Assembly (NCBI RefSeq): GCF_900117395.1
Contig: NZ_FPEG01000002.1
Coordinates: 674,444-738,443 of the forward strand
Length of the DNA: 64,000 nucleotides
Direction of reading: 5' to 3'
Source: Agrococcus sp. Marseille-P2731
GTDB lineage: Bacteria; Actinomycetota; Actinomycetes; Actinomycetales; Microbacteriaceae
A model generated the notes under the pieces. That model made no database searches, had not been told where the DNA came from, and was given only the letters and a program-made list of their open reading frames with translations. The position numbers and the translations under genes were made by a program. Positions 52,027 to 59,647 of the stretch are shown piece after piece. Within the stretch, counting starts at the first letter, position 1. Every line of letters begins with the position of its first letter.

Positions 52027-53005
52027 GACGACGCTGCCGCAGGAGCAGGGCGACGAACACGACGGCTCCGGCGACGCCGAGGATGAGCGAGACGGGCACC
52101 TCGAAGGGCGCGATGATCGTGCGCCCCACGAGGTCGCACGCGGTGACGATGCCGATGCCGAGCAGGCACACCCACGGCAGGTTGCTGCGCAGGTCGTCGC
52201 CGCGGATCATCGAGACGATGTTGGGCACGATGAGGCCGAGGAAGGGCAGGCTCCCGACGATCACGGTCACGACGCCTGTCGCGACGGCGACGAGGCCGGC
52301 GCCCAGCAGCACCACGCGGTGGTAGTCGAGCCCGACGTTCGTGGCGATCTCCTCGCCGAGCCCCGCGACCGTGAAGCGGTCGGCGACGACGAAGACGGCG
52401 ACCGCGACGAGCGCCACGATCCAGAGGAACTCGTACTGCCCGCGCAGCACCGAGGTGAAGCTGCCGGCGAACCAGACGCCGAGGCTCTGCAGCATGTCGG
52501 TCTGCAGCGCGATGAAGGTCGAGACCGCCGAGACGACGGCGCCGAGCATGATGCCGACGATCGGGACGATGAGGGATGCGCGCAGCGACACGCGCCGCAG
52601 GAACAGGAAGAAGACCATGGTGCCGACGAAGGCGGCGAGCACGGCGCCCACCATCCGGGGCAGGATGCCTGCGCTCGGCAGCAGGATCATGACGGTCATC
52701 AGGCCGAGCCCCGCCCACTCCGTCGTGCCGGTCGTCGTGGGCTCGACGAAGCGGTTCTGCGTCAGCAGCTGCATCACGAGGCCGCACATCGCCATCGCGG
52801 CGCCGGCGAGCACGAGGGCGATCGTGCGCGGGATGCGCGTGATCCCGAACATCTCGCCGCCGTCCTCTGCGCCGACGACGTCGTACACGCCCGTCATCAG
52901 CGAGAGGACGAGCAGCCCGCCGACCACGCCGACGCCGAGCAGCAGCCGCCAGTCGAGCAGCTGCCGCCTGCTGCGCGTGCGCGCCTCGAGCGCTGTGGCC
53001 GTCAT
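52019..53005 (-). CDS. iron-siderophore ABC transporter permease (FecCD), first
   Basis: A 328-aa FecCD-family permease with about nine helices. TQNRFVEPTTTGTTEWAGLG near residue 90, GLGEEIATNVGLDYHRVVLL (coupling region) and FLGLIVPNIVSMIRGDDLRS are typical. It follows the substrate-binding protein gene after an 84-bp gap that carries a strong hairpin. The ATG is at 53005. Confidence 0.92.
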   Translation of the reverse strand: MTATALEARTRSRRQLLDWRLLLGVGVVGGLLVLSLMTGVYDVVGAEDGGEMFGITRIPRTIALVLAGAAMAMCGLVMQLLTQNRFVEPTTTGTTEWAGLGLMTVMILLPSAGILPRMVGAVLAAFVGTMVFFLFLRRVSLRASLIVPIVGIMLGAVVSAVSTFIALQTDMLQSLGVWFAGSFTSVLRGQYEFLWIVALVAVAVFVVADRFTVAGLGEEIATNVGLDYHRVVLLGAGLVAVATGVVTVIVGSLPFLGLIVPNIVSMIRGDDLRSNLPWVCLLGIGIVTACDLVGRTIIAPFEVPVSLILGVAGAVVFVALLLRQRRRG

Positions 53006-53045
53006 CCCTCACCCATCGTCATGCTCTCCGTCGTGCACGGCCGCG

Positions 53046-53074
53046 GGCGGCGGAGCCGTCGAGGCTCCGCCGCC
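53046..53074 (-). terminator. intercistronic hairpin after the substrate-binding protein gene
   Basis: A perfect 12-bp GC-rich stem (53046-53057 with 53063-53074) and 5-nt loop. It sits between the binding-protein gene and the first permease gene. In ABC operons such hairpins often lower downstream expression or stabilise upstream mRNA; that role is inference. Confidence 0.65.
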
Positions 53075-53089
53075 GCGTCGGTCGCTGGC

Positions 53090-54088
53090 TCAGCTTGCGC
53101 CCTCGAGGGCGTCGGCGAACGCGTCGAGGAACTCCGTGTAGGTCTGGATGCTCTCGTTCGTGTAGGTGTCGGCGGGCATGTAGACGAGGTTGTCGTCCTG
53201 CACCGCGGTGACGCCCGCGAGCGCCTCGGAGCTCTCGAGGATGTCGGCGGCCGGCGAGAAGGCCGGGTCGTCGGCGCCCACGGCGGCGTCGCGGTCCATC
53301 ACGAGGATCCAGTCGGGGTTCGAGTCGGCGATGGCCTCGACAGAGATGTCGTCGCCCTGGTGATCGTCGGTCGAGCCGTCGACCTCGAGCGCGGGGGTCA
53401 GCCCCAGCACGTCGAAGATCGGACCGAGGGTGCGGCCGACGGACGGCGCGAGGTAGCCGATCTCACCGCCGGTGGTGGTGACGGCCATCACGGTCTGCGA
53501 GGCGTCGTAGGCCTCGGCGGCGCGAGCGATGGCGGCGTCGAAGTCGGCCACGAGCTGCTCGGCCTCCGCCTGCTTGCCGAAGACCTCGCCGAGCACCGTC
53601 ACCTGGCGGCGCAGCTCCTCGTCGAAGGGCTCGCCCTCGCGCGGCTCGAGCTGGAGGATCGTCGCCTCGGGGACGAGCGCGGCGATGTCGGCGTCGCGAT
53701 CCGAGAAGCGCTGGCCGCTGATCACGAGGTCGGGATCAGCGGCGACGATGAGCTCGAGGTTCGGCTCGCGGTGGTTGCCGATGTCGACGATCGAGTCGTC
53801 CTCGGTGTAGGCGATGGTGTCTGGCATGAGCGCGACCGCAGCCGCCGAGAGCTCCACGCCCCAGTCGGAGAGCGTCTCGAAGGTGCGGTTGTCGAGCGCC
53901 ACCACGGAGGAGAGCGCTGCCGGCACCGTCTGCGTGCCCGCGTTGTCCTCGACCTCGATGGCGGCCGCGGCGGGCGCCGCGGTCTCGGTGGTCTCGGCCG
54001 GCGTGGCAGAGGTGGCCGAGCATCCGGCGAGCACGACTGCCGAGGCGGCGAGCAGCGTGAGCGCGGCGATGGAACGCTTCGCGGGCAT
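53090..54088 (-). CDS. siderophore ABC transporter substrate-binding lipoprotein
   Basis: A 332-aa binding protein of the YclQ/CeuA type. The signal peptide ends in the lipobox VLAGC with Cys23, followed by a Thr/Ala/Pro linker. Family parts are VVALDNRTFETLSDWGVEL, NLELIVAADPDLVISGQRFS and NPDWILVMDRDAA. It captures ferric siderophore outside the cell, perhaps a catecholate type. The ATG follows AAGGAG. A DtxR/IdeR-like box lies about 95 bp upstream, so it is probably iron-repressed. Confidence 0.92.
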   Translation of the reverse strand: MPAKRSIAALTLLAASAVVLAGCSATSATPAETTETAAPAAAAIEVEDNAGTQTVPAALSSVVALDNRTFETLSDWGVELSAAAVALMPDTIAYTEDDSIVDIGNHREPNLELIVAADPDLVISGQRFSDRDADIAALVPEATILQLEPREGEPFDEELRRQVTVLGEVFGKQAEAEQLVADFDAAIARAAEAYDASQTVMAVTTTGGEIGYLAPSVGRTLGPIFDVLGLTPALEVDGSTDDHQGDDISVEAIADSNPDWILVMDRDAAVGADDPAFSPAADILESSEALAGVTAVQDDNLVYMPADTYTNESIQTYTEFLDAFADALEGAS

Positions 54089-54181
54089 GGGAATCTCCTT
54101 GGATGTGAGGATCAGCGATGATCCGACCCCGAGCCGCTGGACGACCGGGTCAGGCGAGACCGAGCGGTCCCGCGTGTCAGA

Positions 54182-54200
54182 TAAGGCAAGCCTAACCTAA
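54182..54200 (-). promoter_or_regulatory. DtxR/IdeR-like iron box
   Basis: TTAGGTTAGGCTTGCCTTA on the minus strand matches the IdeR consensus TTAGGTTAGSCTAACCTAA at 16 of 19 positions. It lies upstream of the binding-protein gene and probably overlaps its promoter. Iron repression is inference from this match and the operon's role. Confidence 0.75.
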
Positions 54201-54271
54201 CCCCGGCCGGGATGCGCAAGCGCGCTGCGACACCGGGTCGCACGACCAGCCGAGCGCGAGCGCCTGCGGCG

Positions 54272-55816
54272 TCAGCGGTTGCCGAGCATGCGCTGCAAGG
54301 TCTCCTGCTCAGCGCCTGAGAGCTCGCCGAACGCGCCCTCGGGCTTCGGCGCGCCGAACGCGCTGCCCTGCGGCGCAGCGGGCGCGGCCGGCTCGGCGTC
54401 GCGCTTGGCGGGGTTGCCGGACCTGCGCTGCTGCTTGCCGCCCTTGGGCGTCGCCTTCTTGGGCTGGCGCATGCCGGGCATCGGCCCCATCCCCGGCATC
54501 TGGGGCACGCCCCCCTTGGCGACGGTCTTCATCATCTTCGCCGCCTGCTCGAAGCGGGCGATGAGCTGGTTGACGTCGGTCACCGTCACCCCCGCGCCGC
54601 GCGCGATGCGCAGGCGGCGCGAGCCATTGAGGAGCTTCGACTGCTTGCGCTCCTGCGGCGTCATCGACTGGATGATCGCCTCGGTCCGCACCAGCTCGCC
54701 CTCGTCGAACGAGTCGATCGCCTCCCGCATGCCCTTCGCGCCCGGCAGCATGCCGAGCATCTGCTTGAAGTTGCCGGCCTTGCGCAGCTGCTGCATCTGC
54801 TTGAGGAAGTCCTCGAGCGTGAAGCCGTCGGTCGCGATCGCCTCAGCGAAGCGATGCGCCTCATCCTCGTCGAAGGCCTTCTGCGCCTGCTCGATGAGGG
54901 TGAGGATGTCGCCCAGGTCGAGGATGCGGCTCGCCATGCGGTCGGGGTGGAAGGGCTCGAAGTCGTCGAGCGTCTCTCCGGTCGACGCGAACATGATGGG
55001 CTTGCCGGTGATGCCTCGGATCGAGAGCGCCGCGCCACCGCGGGCGTCGCCGTCGAGCTTCGTGAGCACCACTCCTGTGAAGTCGACGCCCTCCTGGAAC
55101 GCCTTCGCGGTGGCCACCGCATCCTGACCGATCATCGCGTCGATGACGAACAGCACCTCGTCGGGCTGGACGGCACGGCGGATGTCGGCGGCCTGACGCA
55201 TCATGTCGGCGTCGACGCCGAGGCGACCGGCCGTGTCGACGATGACGATGTCGTGCTGCCGCCGCTTGGCCTCTGCCACGCCGTCTCGCGCGACCTTCAC
55301 CGGGTCGCCGACGCCGTTGCCGGGCTCGGGCGCGAAGACCTGCACCCCGGCCTGGCCGCCCACGACCTGCAGCTGCGTGACGGCGTTCGGGCGCTGAAGG
55401 TCGCTGGCGACCAGCAGCGGCGTGTGGCCCTTGCCCCGCAGGTGCTTGGCGAGCTTGCCGGCGAGCGTGGTCTTGCCAGCGCCCTGGAGGCCGGCGAGCA
55501 TGATGACGGTCGGCGGCTGCTTCGCCAGCTGCAGCTGCCGGGTCTCGCCACCCAGGATGCCGACGAGCTCGTCGTTGACGATCTTCACCACCTGCTGCGC
55601 GGGGTTGAGGGCGTCGGAGACCTCCGCGCCCAGCGCTCGCTCGCGCACCGCGGCGGTGAAGCTCTTCACCACCTCGAGCGCCACATCGGCGTCGAGCAGC
55701 GCACGCCGGATCTCGCGGACCGTCCCGTCGACGTCCGATGCCGAGAGCTTGCCCTTCGTGCGGAGCTTCGCAAGAGTCTCGGTGAGGCGGGTGGAGAGTG
55801 AACCGAACGCAGCCAT
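54272..55816 (-). CDS. ffh: signal recognition particle protein Ffh
   Basis: Ffh binds signal sequences and 4.5S RNA and docks with FtsY. The 514-aa protein has the N domain, the G domain with AGLQGAGKTTLAGKLAKHL, VDTAGRLGVDADMM and LTKLDGDARGGAAL, and the Met-rich M domain (LEDFLKQMQQL onward, with IARGAGVTVTDVNQLIARFE). A C-terminal extension rich in Pro, Lys and Ala follows. The ATG is 9 nt after TAGACT. Confidence 0.97.
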   Translation of the reverse strand: MAAFGSLSTRLTETLAKLRTKGKLSASDVDGTVREIRRALLDADVALEVVKSFTAAVRERALGAEVSDALNPAQQVVKIVNDELVGILGGETRQLQLAKQPPTVIMLAGLQGAGKTTLAGKLAKHLRGKGHTPLLVASDLQRPNAVTQLQVVGGQAGVQVFAPEPGNGVGDPVKVARDGVAEAKRRQHDIVIVDTAGRLGVDADMMRQAADIRRAVQPDEVLFVIDAMIGQDAVATAKAFQEGVDFTGVVLTKLDGDARGGAALSIRGITGKPIMFASTGETLDDFEPFHPDRMASRILDLGDILTLIEQAQKAFDEDEAHRFAEAIATDGFTLEDFLKQMQQLRKAGNFKQMLGMLPGAKGMREAIDSFDEGELVRTEAIIQSMTPQERKQSKLLNGSRRLRIARGAGVTVTDVNQLIARFEQAAKMMKTVAKGGVPQMPGMGPMPGMRQPKKATPKGGKQQRRSGNPAKRDAEPAAPAAPQGSAFGAPKPEGAFGELSGAEQETLQRMLGNR

Positions 55817-55877
55817 GGTGAGGTCAGTCTACCGGCGGCCTGCCATGCTGGTTCCGTCACCGCAGAGGGGAGACTGC

Positions 55878-57041
55878 ATGCGCCTCCGAGGCATGCCGCC
55901 GACGCACGCTCGGTCGCTCTGGCACAGCGTGCGCACCTACGGCTTCACCATCACGGCGCTCGCGCGCCACGCCTCGCGGGTGCACGGCGACCGCGTCGGC
56001 CTGGTCGTCGACTCCTGGAGCACCACGTTCCGCCAGCTGTGGCGCTCCGCCGAGGGGGTCGCCGCCGTGCTCTACGTCGGACCGCTGCAGCGCAAGCCGC
56101 TGCCGGTCGTCGTCTCCTGCCCGGGCCCCGCGATGGAGATCGCTCTGCTCGCCGTCTCGCGCCTGGGCCTCGACGTCATGCCGATCAGCCCGCGCGCGCT
56201 CGACGACTTCCGGCGGGCGGTCCCCCGCGACGCGCTGCTGATCCACGACGGCGAGGTGCCCTCGTGGCACCCGGGGCCCACCGCATCCGCCGACCAGATC
56301 ATGGAGTGGGCGGCCAGCGACGGCGCAGGCCTCGGACGCACCCGCCACCGCGCGCGCATCGTGCTGCCGTCGAAGACCGCCTCCGGCACGATCACCCCCC
56401 ACGTGCAGGGCGCGATGGGGGTGCAGGGCCTCCGCCAGCTCGCCGGACTGCACGATCGCCTCGGCATCCAGGGCACCGACATCGTGCTCGCCTGCGCTCC
56501 CCCGCACCGCGGTCCCGGACTGCAGCTGCTCGGCATGGCGCTGCTGACGGGCGCCACGCTCGTGAGCGCGGCGCACACGCCCGCGGCCGACCGCATCCGC
56601 ATCATCCGCGAGCGCTTCGTCTCGGTGCTCTCCGCCTCCCCGCGGCAGCTCACCGGCATCCTCGACGAGCTCGAGCGCTCGGGCGAGCGCCCGCCGCGGC
56701 TGCGGCGCATCATGGTCGCCGGCGAGGACATCGACGCCGACCTCGTGCGGCGGCTGCACGCGACCTGGGGGCCCATCGTGCTGAGCGCCTACGGCTCGGT
56801 GCAGACCGGCACCGTCGCGGTCGCGACCCCCGAGCTGCTCTCGGCGCACCCTGGCACCGCTGGCAGGCGGCTGCCCGGCAGCGACTTCGGCATCGTCGGC
56901 CACGCGGGGCGCGGCGACGCGAGCGGGCTGCTCTGGGTGCGCGGCGCGCACGCGACGGTCATCACCGAGGATCAGGCGCGCATCGAGGACGGGCGGCTGA
57001 CGATCGTGGGGCCGCTGACGCAGCCGGATACGGCGGACTGA
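55878..57041 (+). CDS. degenerate AMP-binding (acyl-CoA synthetase-like) protein
   Basis: A 387-aa protein matching only the N-terminal domain of acyl-adenylate enzymes (FadD-like): FGDRVGL-type start VHGDRVGLVVDSWSTTFRQL, then PVVVSCPGPAMEIALLAVSR, and the A5-like AYGSVQTGTVAVATPELL. The phosphate loop, normally TSGTTGxPKG after RIVL, reads PSKTASGTITPHVQG, so ATP binding is doubtful. The C-terminal domain with the catalytic Lys is absent. It may be a non-catalytic relative. ATG 55878 follows GGGGAG. A repeat array follows its stop. Confidence 0.72.
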   Translation: MRLRGMPPTHARSLWHSVRTYGFTITALARHASRVHGDRVGLVVDSWSTTFRQLWRSAEGVAAVLYVGPLQRKPLPVVVSCPGPAMEIALLAVSRLGLDVMPISPRALDDFRRAVPRDALLIHDGEVPSWHPGPTASADQIMEWAASDGAGLGRTRHRARIVLPSKTASGTITPHVQGAMGVQGLRQLAGLHDRLGIQGTDIVLACAPPHRGPGLQLLGMALLTGATLVSAAHTPAADRIRIIRERFVSVLSASPRQLTGILDELERSGERPPRLRRIMVAGEDIDADLVRRLHATWGPIVLSAYGSVQTGTVAVATPELLSAHPGTAGRRLPGSDFGIVGHAGRGDASGLLWVRGAHATVITEDQARIEDGRLTIVGPLTQPDTAD

Positions 57042-57047
57042 GGTCTC

Positions 57048-57252
57048 GTGACACGTCGGCCTCCGGCCGGCGCTCCTCGACCTGCGGGGTGACGCGTCGG
57101 CCTCCGGCCGGCGCTCCTCGACCGGCGGGATGACGCGTCGGCCTCCGGCCGGCGCTCCTCGACCTGCGGGATGACGCGTCGGCCTCCGGCCGGCGCTCCT
57201 CGACCTGCGGGATGACGCGTCGGCCTCCGGTCGGCGCTCCTCGACCGGCGGG
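57048..57252. repeat. five tandem copies of a 41-bp REP-like unit
   Basis: Units at 57048-57088, 57089-57129, 57130-57170, 57171-57211 and 57212-57252 are nearly identical. Each contains GTCGGCC-TCC-GGCCGGC (or GGTCGGC in unit 5), a 7-bp hairpin with a 3-nt loop, and ends CTCCTCGACC(T/G)GCGGG. They fill almost all of the 217-bp gap between two convergent genes. The same unit in inverted pairs lies at 25839-25956. Confidence 0.95.
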
Positions 57253-57258
57253 CGCGGG

Positions 57259-58128
57259 CTAGCCGACCAGCTGCTCGACGAAGACGTGCGGGGTGAAGCC
57301 CGTCAGGTCGTCGATGCCCTCGCCCTGCCCGATGAGCTTGATGGGGATGCCGGTGCGCTCCTGCACCGCCAGGATGAAGCCGCCCTTGGCGCTGCCGTCG
57401 AGCTTCGTCACCACGAGGCCGGTGATGCCCGCCGACTCGATGAACGCCTGCGCCTGCGAGACACCGTTCTGCCCCGTCGTCGCGTCGAGCACCAGCAGCA
57501 CCTCGGAGACCGGGGCCTGCTTCTCGATCACGCGCTTGATCTTGCCGAGCTCATCCATGAGCCCGCCCTTGGTGTGGAGGCGGCCGGCCGTGTCGATGAT
57601 GCACATCGTGTGCCCGTGCGCCTTCGCGGCCTCGACCGTCTGGTAGGCGACGGATGCCGGATCCTGGCCCTCGCGCTCTGGCCGCACGATCGCGACGCCG
57701 GCGCGCTGCGCCCAGGTGCCGAGCTGCTCGACCGCCGCCGCGCGGAAGGTGTCAGCGGCGCCGACCACGACCGATTGGCCGTTCACGACCAGGAAGCGCG
57801 CGAGCTTGCCGATCGTGGTGGTCTTGCCGACGCCGTTGATGCCGACGACCAGGATCACCGCGGGGCGCTCCTTCAGCGAGAGCGTCGGGTCGTACTCGGC
57901 GAAGCGCTCCTCGAGCCGCTCGCGCAGCATGCGCTTGAGATCCCTCGGGTCGTCGATCATCAGGCGCTCGACATCGGCGCGCAGCGAGTCGATGAGCTGC
58001 TCGGTGATGTCGGGCCCGAAGTCGGCCGTGATGAGCGCCGTCTCGAGGTCGTCCCAGGTCTCCTCGGTGATCGTCTCGCGCTGGAACATGCCCCGCAGGG
58101 CGCCGGAGAGAGACCACTTCGCTGCCAT
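57259..58128 (-). CDS. ftsY: signal recognition particle receptor FtsY
   Basis: FtsY is the membrane receptor for SRP. The 289-aa protein has the N domain (ITEETWDDLETALITADFGP) and G domain: VVGINGVGKTTTIGKLARFL, VVGAADTFRAAAVEQLGTWA, IIDTAGRLHTKGGLMDEL and VTKLDGSAKGGF. The acidic A domain of E. coli FtsY is missing, as is usual in actinobacteria. The ATG is 6 nt after TACCAT. It pairs functionally with ffh nearby. Confidence 0.97.
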   Translation of the reverse strand: MAAKWSLSGALRGMFQRETITEETWDDLETALITADFGPDITEQLIDSLRADVERLMIDDPRDLKRMLRERLEERFAEYDPTLSLKERPAVILVVGINGVGKTTTIGKLARFLVVNGQSVVVGAADTFRAAAVEQLGTWAQRAGVAIVRPEREGQDPASVAYQTVEAAKAHGHTMCIIDTAGRLHTKGGLMDELGKIKRVIEKQAPVSEVLLVLDATTGQNGVSQAQAFIESAGITGLVVTKLDGSAKGGFILAVQERTGIPIKLIGQGEGIDDLTGFTPHVFVEQLVG

Positions 58129-58153
58129 GGCTCCATGGTAGGTGGCCAGGGGC

Positions 58154-58159
58154 TAGACT
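58154..58159 (+). promoter_or_regulatory. -10 box of the terC transcript
   Basis: TAGACT lies about 6-10 nt before the first paired base of the riboswitch, so transcription should begin just upstream of the aptamer. No clear -35 is visible. Confidence 0.6.
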
Positions 58160-58164
58160 CGTGC

Positions 58165-58268
58165 TTCGGCGAAGGGGAGTATCCCGTCACGCCGCGATCG
58201 TCATCACGGATCCGCTTGCGGCGCCCGGTCGCGGCGGCGCGATGAGCGCGGGAGAGACGTTCGCGTCC
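58165..58268 (+). promoter_or_regulatory. yybP-ykoY-type manganese riboswitch
   Basis: The leader has the hallmark elements: GCGAA (58169-58173) pairing with TTCGC (58260-58264) as P1, AAGGGGAGTA directly after the 5' strand, CGTCATCACGG in the middle, and GGAGAGAC just before the 3' strand. These match the yybP-ykoY aptamer that binds Mn2+. It precedes a TerC gene, the usual target. The expression platform is probably translational, through the short ORF that follows. Confidence 0.78.
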
Positions 58269-58304
58269 ATGCACGCACCCGTTCCGAGAGGCCACGCGCT
58301 TTGA
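58269..58304 (+). CDS. 11-codon leader ORF coupled to terC
   Basis: ATG at 58269 reads MHAPVPRGHAL and stops at TGA 58302-58304, which overlaps the terC TTG (TTGA). GGAGAG of the riboswitch 3' side lies about 14 nt upstream and could be its ribosome-binding site, linking Mn sensing to its translation. The peptide itself need not have a function; coupling to terC is inference. Confidence 0.55.
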   Translation: MHAPVPRGHAL

Positions 58305-59587
58305 CCGCTTACCAGATCTTCGAGATCGTCTCGATGGCGATCCTGGTCGCCATCCTCATCTTCGACCTCCTCATCGTCGTGAAGCGACCCCACGTGCCCT
58401 CCATGAAGGAGGCGACCGGCTGGGTCGTCGTCTACGTCACGCTCGCGCTGATCTTCGCCGGTGTGCTGTGGTTCATGGGTGATGGCGTGAAGGCCGGCGA
58501 GTTCGTCACCGGCTGGCTGCTGGAGTACTCGCTCTCGATCGACAACCTCTTCGTGTTCATCATCATCCTGAGCCGCTTCTCGGTGCCGAAGGAGATGCAG
58601 CAGCGGGTGCTCATGATCGGCATCATGATCGCCATCGTGCTGCGCGGCATCTTCATCGTCGTCGGCGTGCAGTTCGTCGAGTCGTTCTCGTGGCTGTTCT
58701 ACATCTTCGGCGGCTACCTCGTCTTCGTCGCCTGGAAGCAGGCGTTCGGCAAGGAAGACGAGTCGGGCGAGAAGGACAACCTGGTCGTCAGGATGCTGAA
58801 GAAGCGCGTCAACGTCACCGACACCTGGAACGGCGGCAAGGCGACGCTCACGCACGACGGCGTCAAGTACTTCACCCCGTTCCTGATGGTGATCATCGCG
58901 CTCGGCACCACCGACCTGCTGTTCGCGATCGACTCGATCCCCGCGATCTTCTCGGTCACGACCGACCCGTTCCTGGTCTTCGCGTGCAACATCTTCGCGC
59001 TGATGGGCCTGCGCCAGCTCTACTTCCTGCTCGGTGGTCTGCTGGATCGCCTGGTGTACCTGCACTACGGCATCGCCGCGATCCTCGGCTTCATCGGCTT
59101 CAAGCTCGTCTTCCACGCCATGGAGGCGAACGACCTGCCGTTCATCAACAACGGCGAGGGCATCACCTGGGTCCCCCACATCGAGACCTGGCACTCGCTC
59201 ATCGTCATCCTCGCCTCCATGGTCGTGGCGACGGTCGCCTCGCTCGTCAAGCTGCGCATGGACGCCAAGACCACCGGCGACTCGTCGCTGCACCTCGGCC
59301 CGTCCGAGGCCGAGATGGGCGCCGACGGGCACTACCACATCGTCGACGCGACGGGCAATGCGTTCTACCGCCCGCTGCGGGTCGAGCACACCGAGACCGG
59401 CACGCTCAGCGTCGTCGACGCGCGTGGCCAGGAGGCGCCTGCCGCCGACTTCCACGAGGACGTGCTGCGCGAGGCGGCCCGCGAGGACATGGAGCCCGAG
59501 GCCCTCGAGGAGGTGCGTCGCCGCATCGCCAAGGGCGAGAACCTCGACGAGCGCGAGCTCGACGAGCGCGGTGACCACCAGGTCTGA
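58301..59587 (+). CDS. TerC family membrane protein (probable Mn2+ exporter)
   Basis: A 428-aa TerC/Alx-type protein with about nine membrane helices and a soluble acidic C-terminal tail of about 100 aa. EYSLSIDNLFVFIIILSRF and LLFAIDSIPAIFSVT hold the conserved Asp residues of the family. Some TerC proteins export Mn2+ or help metalate exported enzymes. TTG 58301 overlaps the stop of a short ORF and follows GAGAGG; no better ATG is in frame before the first helix. A Mn riboswitch in the leader supports a manganese role. Confidence 0.88.
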   Translation: MTAYQIFEIVSMAILVAILIFDLLIVVKRPHVPSMKEATGWVVVYVTLALIFAGVLWFMGDGVKAGEFVTGWLLEYSLSIDNLFVFIIILSRFSVPKEMQQRVLMIGIMIAIVLRGIFIVVGVQFVESFSWLFYIFGGYLVFVAWKQAFGKEDESGEKDNLVVRMLKKRVNVTDTWNGGKATLTHDGVKYFTPFLMVIIALGTTDLLFAIDSIPAIFSVTTDPFLVFACNIFALMGLRQLYFLLGGLLDRLVYLHYGIAAILGFIGFKLVFHAMEANDLPFINNGEGITWVPHIETWHSLIVILASMVVATVASLVKLRMDAKTTGDSSLHLGPSEAEMGADGHYHIVDATGNAFYRPLRVEHTETGTLSVVDARGQEAPAADFHEDVLREAAREDMEPEALEEVRRRIAKGENLDERELDERGDHQV

Positions 59588-59647
59588 GCCGTCGCCGCGG
59601 CCTCGGCCGTCGGCCCGGTCGCGGCGGTCGTCGATCAGGCGACGGCC

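Noticed and set aside
55864..55878. 4.5S RNA or other small RNA gene beside ffh
   Set aside because: The gap between ffh and the next gene is about 60 bp and shows no SRP RNA-like fold.
57048..57252. Possible CRISPR array
   Set aside because: The 41-bp units are directly adjacent with no unique spacers and no cas genes nearby, so it is a tandem repeat.
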